NCBI RefSeq assembly: GCF_000527095.1
Contig: NZ_AZUN01000001.1
Coordinates: 2,294,001 to 2,358,000 of the forward strand
Length of the DNA: 64,000 bases
DNA from: Methylomicrobium lacus LW14
GTDB taxonomy: Bacteria > Pseudomonadota > Gammaproteobacteria > Methylococcales > Methylomonadaceae
Reading direction: 5' to 3'
Shown in pieces: positions 58,497 to 64,000 of this stretch. The first letter of the stretch is position 1. The number at the start of each line of letters is the position of its first letter. Made by a program: the position numbers and the translations under genes. A model generated the notes under the pieces. It was not told the DNA's origin. It made no database searches and worked only from the letters and a program-made list of their open reading frames with translations.

Positions 58497-60518
58497 ATGT
58501 CGGATAGAAAAATATTAGTCACCAGCGCCCTGCCCTACGCCAACGGCCCGATCCATCTCGGGCATCTGGTCGAGTACATTCAAACCGATATCTGGGTGCG
58601 CTTTCAGAAGCAGCGCAGCCAGCAATGCTATTACGTGTGCGCGGACGACACCCACGGCACCCCGATCATGCTGCGCGCGGACAAGGAAGGCATCACGCCG
58701 GAAGACTTGATCGCCAAGGTCGGCAAGGAGCATCTGGCCGACTTCACCGAATTCGGCGTCGCCTTCGACCATTACCACAGCACCCATTCCGAAGAAAACC
58801 GGACCTTGTCCGCGCAGATCTATGAGCGCCTGCGTGACGCCGGCCATATCAGCTCGCGCACGATCACCCAGGCCTACGACCCGGTCAAAAACATGTTCCT
58901 GCCGGACCGCTTCATCAAGGGCGACTGCCCCAAATGCGGCGCCAAGGATCAATACGGCGACAACTGCGAAGCCTGCGGCGCGACCTATTCCCCGACCGAA
59001 CTGAAGAACGCGGTGTCGGCGATCTCCGGCGCCAAACCGATCGAAAAGGATTCGGTGCATTACTTCTTCAATCTGACCGATTTCGAGGGCATGCTGGGCG
59101 ATTGGATCAATGACGGCGACCACCTGCAGCCGGAAGTCCGCAACAAGATGGCCGAATGGATCGAAGGCGGCCTGCAGCAATGGGACATTTCGCGCGACGC
59201 GCCGTATTTCGGCTTCGAGATTCCGGATGCGCCCGGCAAATATTTTTATGTCTGGCTCGACGCGCCGATCGGCTACATGGCCAGCTTCAAGTACCTGTGC
59301 GACAACCGGGGCCTGAACTTCGACGAATTCTGGGCCAAGGACAGCGATGCCGAGCTCTACCATTTCATCGGCAAGGACATCATCTATTTCCACGCGCTGT
59401 TCTGGCCGGCGATGCTGCACGGCGCCGAGCTGAGAACGCCGAGCGCGATCTTCGCGCACGGCTTCTTGACCGTCAACGGCGAGAAGATGTCCAAGTCGCG
59501 CGGCACCTTTATCACCGCGCGCACCTATCTGGATCATCTGAACCCCGAATACCTGCGCTATTATTTCGCGGCCAAGCTCAGCGCCGGCGTCGACGACATC
59601 GACCTGAATTTCGACGATTTCACCCAGCGCGTGAATTCCGACCTGGTCGGCAAGGTCGTGAACATCGCCAGCCGCTGCAGCGGCTTCATCGCCAAGCGCT
59701 TCGACGGCAAACTGGCCGCTCAGTGTTCGGAACCCGGCTTGTGGCAGGACTTCATCGACGCTAACGAAACGATTGCAAGCCATTACGAAACGCGCGAATT
59801 CGGCAAGGCGATGCGCGAAATCATGGCGCTGGCGGACAAGGCCAATCAGTATATCGACGAGAAAAAACCCTGGCTGATCGCGAAGGAAGAAGGCAAAGAC
59901 GCCGAACTGCACGCGGTCTGCTCGATGGGCGTCAACCTGTTCCGCCTGCTCGCCGCTTATTTGCGCCCGGTGCTGCCCGCACTCGCAGCCAATGCCGAAG
60001 AGTTTTTGAACATCGGACCGCAATCCTGGCCGAATCTGGCAGGTCCCTTGCTCGACCATACGATCAATGCGTTCAAGCCGTTGATGACCCGCGTCGAGGC
60101 CGACAAAATCGCCGCGATCGTCGAAGCCTCGAAAGAAAATCTCGAAAAAACGCCAAGCCAGCCGAAAGCGAAGACCAGCGAGCCGATCGCGGCGACCATC
60201 GATTACGACGACTTCGCGAAGGTCGACCTGCGCATCGCCAAAATCGTCAAAGCCCAGCATGTCGACGGCGCCGAGAAATTGCTGCAACTAACCGTCGATA
60301 TCGGCGACGAAACGCGCAACATCTTCGCCGGCATCAAATCGGCCTATGCGCCGGAAGACCTGGAAGGGAAACTGACCGTCGTGGTCGCGAACCTTGCGCC
60401 GCGCAAGATGCGCTTCGGCGTCTCGGAAGGGATGGTCCTGGCCGCGGGCCCGGGCGGCAAGGATTTATGGGTGTTGAACCCGGATGCGGGGGCTGAGGCG
60501 GGAATGCGGGTTAAATAG
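58497..60518 (+). CDS. metG: Methionyl-tRNA synthetase
   Basis: The protein has 673 residues. HIGH-like YANGPIHLGHLVEY is near residue 15, a zinc knuckle CPKCGAKDQYGDNCEACG lies near 143-160, KMSKS at about 331 (GEKMSKSRGTF), and a C-terminal tRNA-binding (EMAP-II-like) domain begins YDDFAKVDLRIAKIVKA. The dimerisation domain is complete. A strong terminator follows the stop codon. Confidence 0.97.
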   Translation: MSDRKILVTSALPYANGPIHLGHLVEYIQTDIWVRFQKQRSQQCYYVCADDTHGTPIMLRADKEGITPEDLIAKVGKEHLADFTEFGVAFDHYHSTHSEENRTLSAQIYERLRDAGHISSRTITQAYDPVKNMFLPDRFIKGDCPKCGAKDQYGDNCEACGATYSPTELKNAVSAISGAKPIEKDSVHYFFNLTDFEGMLGDWINDGDHLQPEVRNKMAEWIEGGLQQWDISRDAPYFGFEIPDAPGKYFYVWLDAPIGYMASFKYLCDNRGLNFDEFWAKDSDAELYHFIGKDIIYFHALFWPAMLHGAELRTPSAIFAHGFLTVNGEKMSKSRGTFITARTYLDHLNPEYLRYYFAAKLSAGVDDIDLNFDDFTQRVNSDLVGKVVNIASRCSGFIAKRFDGKLAAQCSEPGLWQDFIDANETIASHYETREFGKAMREIMALADKANQYIDEKKPWLIAKEEGKDAELHAVCSMGVNLFRLLAAYLRPVLPALAANAEEFLNIGPQSWPNLAGPLLDHTINAFKPLMTRVEADKIAAIVEASKENLEKTPSQPKAKTSEPIAATIDYDDFAKVDLRIAKIVKAQHVDGAEKLLQLTVDIGDETRNIFAGIKSAYAPEDLEGKLTVVVANLAPRKMRFGVSEGMVLAAGPGGKDLWVLNPDAGAEAGMRVK

Positions 60519-60541
60519 CCGAATACCGGCAGGGTAACAGT

Positions 60542-60573
60542 AAAAAAAGGGGCGTTAAAACGCCCCTTTTTTT
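60542..60573. terminator. Bidirectional rho-independent terminator
   Basis: The arms AAAAAAAGGGGCGTT and AACGCCCCTTTTTTT pair perfectly over 15 bp around two bases. It separates convergent metG and corB. Confidence 0.93.
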
Positions 60574-60611
60574 CAGTTACTTTTAATCGCTATTCAGCCC
60601 GGCATTCACCT

Positions 60612-62726
60612 TCAAGGCTCAAGATAACTATCGAAGGGTTTCAAAGGCCCCTGCTCGACAGTACGGCCGCTGCGGCCGACCGCAGGAACCTGGAGAAAGC
60701 GGTCCTTGGCCAGATCAGGCCCCAATGGATTCACACCGTCTTCGTGACCCTGCGGAACCAGTAGTTCCGGATGATCGAAAGGCGCCCGTTCCCAGCGCAC
60801 GCGTTCATCGGTCAAGGTCTTCAGAAAGGCGACCAGGTCCGCCTTTTCCTTCGCCGTAAACCCTTGCTGGAATACCAGCGTAGCGAAGTGATGCCGGTTG
60901 GTCCCATTCCCGCCCCGATCGTAAAATTCGACGACTTCTTCCAGCGACTTCATGCTGCCATTGTGCATGTAAGGCCCCGTCAGTTCGATGTTTCTGAGCG
61001 TCGGTATCTTGAAGGCGCCGTTCACGGCCATCGATAAGCGGCCCTGATCCGGTTTTTGCAGTTCAGCCTTGACGACAGCGGGCGACGGCGTCCTCGACAA
61101 TTTTTTGTAGCCTTTGCAACGCCCGCCACCCCGTTTGTCGGCAATCAATTCATTGGACAAAAAATCGATTACGAACGGGTCGCCCAGCTCACAGGACAGA
61201 ATTTTGACGGGATCGGCCATCTTCTTCTTGGGATCGGCCAAAGTCGCCAAATATTGCCCGGTAAAGGACAACGGATTGCCAAAGGGGTCGGTGCCGCCCA
61301 ATCCTGGATCGTAGTCATTCGGAACGACGCTGGTATCCGCGAAACCGGTATCGACAAGCGTCCTGTCGACGCCGAAATTATCGCCTTGCTCGGTCAACAC
61401 GGTTCTGTCCACCAGCGGATAATAGCTGAGTTTTTTGCCGGGGGGCGCATAAACCTCCGGATTGATCGCGGCCGAGAAGGTCGGCCCGGAATGGCAATTG
61501 GAACAATGCGCATCCTGAAATACGGCCAAACCGTTTTTTTGCTGAAGGGTGTATCCGACAGGAAATCCGTCCTCGCCCACTGCATCATCGAAGGGCGTCT
61601 GATCGGCTATCAAGGTATTTTCATAAAGCTGAATCGCCAGCCCGAAAAAAAAGGCAAAGTTGGCCTCCATGTGCGAATACGGGACACCCGAACCCGATGC
61701 GCCGAAGTCGCCTTTGCCCAACCAGAATTTTTTCGCAAAAGCCTTTTTGATCAAGTCGCCATAAGAGGTATTCAGCCCATTGCCGGAGACATCGCGCACG
61801 CTTCCCAGCACGCTGTCTTCCGGATGGACCTGCTGAGTTTCGAGAGGCCTGCGATCCAGTAATTTTCTACCCAGTTCGAGAAATGTCCGTCCCTGGCAAG
61901 ACATCTCCATCATGTCCAACGGCGGCGCGACGGCCTGCGATGCCAGCGCGGCGTTTTTCAGCAACAACTGTTTTTTCTTCGCTTTGCCGCCGTTATTGGC
62001 GACCCATACCCCGGCATTCGGATCCCGGTTACCGAAAGCCGATGCGCCATTGAAAAGATTGTTAGCGCGGCCGTCCCAGAAATTCCGAAAGTTAAAGGCG
62101 GCATTGATCACAGTCGGCGCATTACGCTTGGTGGCCTGACGCGCATTGAAATCGACGATATGGTGTATATCGTCCGTTTGCGTCTCGCACAGATCGTGAC
62201 CGTCGCCGGTTTCATTCACCTCATTAAACTGCCGGCGGAAGGCACCGGCCGAAGCCACGACATCATCCGTTGAAAAAAGTAACTTTGAGTATTTGTCCCA
62301 AGGATATTCAAAACGAAATAAAGGAAAATCGCTCGCTTTCAGTTCGTAATCGGGACCGCCGATTGCGAAAGTACTCGCGCTCGCCGCGTCGCTCGTGTGC
62401 AGAATGCCGCTCCCCAACTGATTTCGGGTTCTTCGGTCGGCGCCGGCATGGAAATGGCAACTGGCGCAGGCGACGCCGTCGCTACCCACCTGCGTGTCCC
62501 AAAACAGGGCCTTGCCTAACTGAACGGCCGCAGCCTGATCGACCACTACGGCGGTCTTGCCGTTGACCAGGCCGGGAGTCTCCGGGATTTTCACGCCTTT
62601 GAGCGTTTGGGCATTGATATTGCCATGCGCAAGCGCCCAGCTCGGCATGATAAGGGAGATGGCGGCCGCGCCGAGTTTGAACCGGCTTAAACGCCGGGCC
62701 GTGTGCTTTGTTTCGAGGTTATACAT
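60612..62726 (-). CDS. corB: CorB-like dihaem MauG/cytochrome c peroxidase-family protein
   Basis: The protein has 704 residues from ATG 62726. A signal peptide (LGAAAISLIMPSWALA) exports it. Two c-haem sites are CASCH (about residue 87) and CSNCH (about 407), giving the dihaem CCP/MauG layout, with ELTGPYMHNGSMKSLEEVVEFYDRGGN as the late conserved block. It is longer than classical CCP (~330). In Methylococcus the surface-associated peroxidase-like SACCP lies next to MopE, and in Methylomicrobium album corB lies next to corA. The inferred role is to oxidise a tryptophan of the CorA partner to kynurenine for copper binding, or to reduce peroxide. It follows corA by 77 bases and is probably copper-repressed with it. 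Confidence 0.8.
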   Translation of the reverse strand: MYNLETKHTARRLSRFKLGAAAISLIMPSWALAHGNINAQTLKGVKIPETPGLVNGKTAVVVDQAAAVQLGKALFWDTQVGSDGVACASCHFHAGADRRTRNQLGSGILHTSDAASASTFAIGGPDYELKASDFPLFRFEYPWDKYSKLLFSTDDVVASAGAFRRQFNEVNETGDGHDLCETQTDDIHHIVDFNARQATKRNAPTVINAAFNFRNFWDGRANNLFNGASAFGNRDPNAGVWVANNGGKAKKKQLLLKNAALASQAVAPPLDMMEMSCQGRTFLELGRKLLDRRPLETQQVHPEDSVLGSVRDVSGNGLNTSYGDLIKKAFAKKFWLGKGDFGASGSGVPYSHMEANFAFFFGLAIQLYENTLIADQTPFDDAVGEDGFPVGYTLQQKNGLAVFQDAHCSNCHSGPTFSAAINPEVYAPPGKKLSYYPLVDRTVLTEQGDNFGVDRTLVDTGFADTSVVPNDYDPGLGGTDPFGNPLSFTGQYLATLADPKKKMADPVKILSCELGDPFVIDFLSNELIADKRGGGRCKGYKKLSRTPSPAVVKAELQKPDQGRLSMAVNGAFKIPTLRNIELTGPYMHNGSMKSLEEVVEFYDRGGNGTNRHHFATLVFQQGFTAKEKADLVAFLKTLTDERVRWERAPFDHPELLVPQGHEDGVNPLGPDLAKDRFLQVPAVGRSGRTVEQGPLKPFDSYLEP

Positions 62727-62803
62727 ACATTTTTCCCGCAATCACGAAGCAGGCAGGACGACAACCACCCTGCCTGCATGACCTCAACGTTCGAAAATCT
62801 CCC

Positions 62804-63475
62804 TCATTCCGGGAAGCTGACCGTCACTTTCACGGGGTGGAAATCCGTCGTGCTGAGTCCTTCGTCCGGATGGACGCCGCCCACCACGAATTGATAAACG
62901 CCGTTGACTTCCGGGGTAAAGGTCAGACTGACCTTGCCTGGCGTTCCGTCCAATGCGCGATTCAGCATCGATTGATCAAACTCTTCGGGCAGCATATCGC
63001 CCATGCCGTCCCGGTCGAAAGCATTCGCGATGAAAGTCATTTGCAGCTTTCCAAGCTTTACCGGTTTTGCCGGATCGTCTGTCAGCTGAACGTTCGAAGC
63101 ATAGATATCGTTGGACTGGTTATAGGAATGAGAATCCACATAATCTACGGGGACCCAGCCTTTCTTTTGCGGCCGGCTCCAAACGGTCAGCGCGGGGTGC
63201 AATCCCGCAACCGCTGTTTCCAGCGCAATGGTCACCGGCTTGCCTTTTTTGAGCTTCATCCAGCCCCAGGACGAGTGATGCGTCCAGCCGGTGAAGCCCA
63301 TGGTCGGGTTGTACCAGGATTGCGCCTTGACTTGCAGTGTCTGTTCGGCATTGGCACTGGTAAATTCCGTATTTTTGGTTGCGATCGAAGTTGCCGCCTG
63401 CGCCGAAAAAGCCGACAGGGAGCCGGCCGTTGCCAAAATCAAGGCGCCAAACTTCAATTTATTGGTATATCCCAT
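62804..63475 (-). CDS. corA: CorA-like copper-repressible copper-binding surface protein
   Basis: The protein has 223 residues. The start at 63475 has GGAGAC upstream; the longer frame to 63607 lacks this site. A 27-residue signal peptide (MGYTNKLKFGALILATAG ... AQA) leaves a mature protein of about 196 residues. The FTGWTHHSSWGWMKL block (about residues 60-75) has a Trp-x-His pattern, as in MopE, where kynurenine from Trp130 and His132 bind copper. Later histidines (VDSHSYNQ, STTDFHPVKV) may complete the site. CorA is produced under low copper in Methylomicrobium album and is unrelated to magnesium-transport CorA. The corA-corB order supports the name; similarity was judged from memory, not aligned. 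Confidence 0.72.
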   Translation of the reverse strand: MGYTNKLKFGALILATAGSLSAFSAQAATSIATKNTEFTSANAEQTLQVKAQSWYNPTMGFTGWTHHSSWGWMKLKKGKPVTIALETAVAGLHPALTVWSRPQKKGWVPVDYVDSHSYNQSNDIYASNVQLTDDPAKPVKLGKLQMTFIANAFDRDGMGDMLPEEFDQSMLNRALDGTPGKVSLTFTPEVNGVYQFVVGGVHPDEGLSTTDFHPVKVTVSFPE

Positions 63476-64000
63476 GTTGTCTCCAAAGTTTAAATAAGCA
63501 CTGCCGCGCCTTTCGTCAGCGATCTTTACCGATCGTGACGGAAAGCGCGTACAAATGCCGAAGATAACCACAACGCCCAATTCGTGCGCCGTGTTGGGAT
63601 TCATCACGCAAATATTATGCCATTATAATACTCTAATGTTTTCAACCACATAAATCTTATGGAATTTAAATCGTATGTCATTTGCCTCACTTGTCTGTGT
63701 CATATGACACACTCAGCGACGCGTTGATCTCAACGGCACACGGCAAGGTAAATGCAATGACTCTATGTTCGACGGCAAGCGGGCCGCTCAGGTGTATCAG
63801 GAGGAGGGCTTGGCATCAGCCAGGGCCAGGTAAAAACAATCTGGCCATTCACCGAAGAAGGAAAGGAAACTTTAACCGCAGCAAAGGCCGGGGAACATTG
63901 GCCGGCACATCGGTATACACCGAAAACGGGGAGTTAGTGGGCCAAGCCAGTGGATTTTTCAACGGACTGATCCTGCAATCGAATCTGACTGCCCTGAATA
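63476..64000. other. Upstream region of corA and window edge
   Basis: No complete gene is found in these 525 bases. The AT-rich stretch at 63610-63690 contains a TATAAT on the minus strand (63624-63629 region), a candidate -10 box for corA that would give a leader of about 140 bases. A perfect palindrome (63696-63711) lies further upstream. From about 63820 to the edge, two overlapping plus-strand frames look partly protein-like (one ends GTSVYTENGELVGQASGFFN), but neither has a start site or a family match. Confidence 0.45.
63696..63711. promoter_or_regulatory. Perfect 16-bp palindrome upstream of corA
   Basis: TGTGTCATATGACACA reads the same on both strands. It is 221 bases upstream of the corA start and roughly 70 bases from the candidate -10 box. 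It is a candidate binding site for a dimeric regulator; the regulator is unknown, and a copper-responsive one would be expected. Confidence 0.5.

Noticed and set aside
58515..60287. Long open frame opposite metG
   Set aside because: A shadow of the synthetase in the complementary frame, with repetitive Ala/Gly/Arg content and no start signal.
63820..64000. Protein-like frame running off the right edge
   Set aside because: No start signal, two competing frames, and no family could be recognised in the visible part.

Overview
The window reads as a piece of chromosome from a gammaproteobacterial type I methanotroph (Methylococcales, Methylomicrobium/Methylobacter-like). The main pointers are a fused hexulose-6-phosphate synthase/6-phospho-3-hexuloisomerase (RuMP formaldehyde fixation), a corA/corB copper-repressible pair at the right end, and housekeeping genes of gammaproteobacterial type (nlpD-rpoS, parE, metG, hflKC, motCD). 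This assignment comes from gene content and was not searched.

Left part (1-9.6 kb): nlpD 3' end and rpoS; a thermolysin-family (protealysin-like) protease with an emfourin-like inhibitor; the RuMP fusion enzyme, a Gfo/Idh/MocA oxidoreductase and rubredoxin; a ceramidase-like gene with a one-base frameshift; an SRAP protein; an NTF2-like protein; a secreted GlcG-like haem-binding protein; and a HEAT-repeat protein.

Nitrate assimilation locus (9.6-21.8 kb, all on the minus strand): a NarK/NasA transporter, a PP2C-protein kinase fusion, nirB-nirD, a PhzF-family protein, a NarB/NasA-type nitrate reductase and a fused DmsB-DmsC electron-transfer/membrane-anchor protein. Sigma-54 (-24/-12) promoters with NtrC-like boxes can be read upstream of both narK and nirB, so the locus is probably switched on by nitrogen limitation. 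A dispersed repeat sits between the narK promoter and its NtrC boxes.

Accessory part (22-43.3 kb): an RND efflux adaptor/permease pair; an AT-richer island with a decayed relaxase and two adjacent dynamin-like GTPases that resemble LeoBC/LeoA (Eleos-type phage defence); then a 3485-residue three-module NRPS whose A-domain residues suggest Ser, Gln (or Glu) and Leu, with a dual epimerization/condensation domain in module 3 and a terminal thioesterase. An mbtH gene lies upstream, and upstream of mbtH there is a duplicated segment carrying Fur-box-like palindromes. I infer an iron-regulated, siderophore-like peptide whose starter unit is not encoded here.

Right part (43.4-64 kb): hflKC, a GntR/UTRA regulator, an SPW-repeat membrane protein, psd-queF, a DinG/YoaA-family helicase, mtfA, parE, motCD, an EVE protein, rpiA, an unknown secreted protein, apbC/mrp, metG, and corA-corB (copper-binding surface protein plus dihaem MauG/cytochrome c peroxidase-like partner). 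Dispersed palindromic repeats with 20-23 bp terminal inverted repeats occur at about 13.8, 21.6 and 31.0 kb. No rRNA, tRNA or CRISPR array was found.
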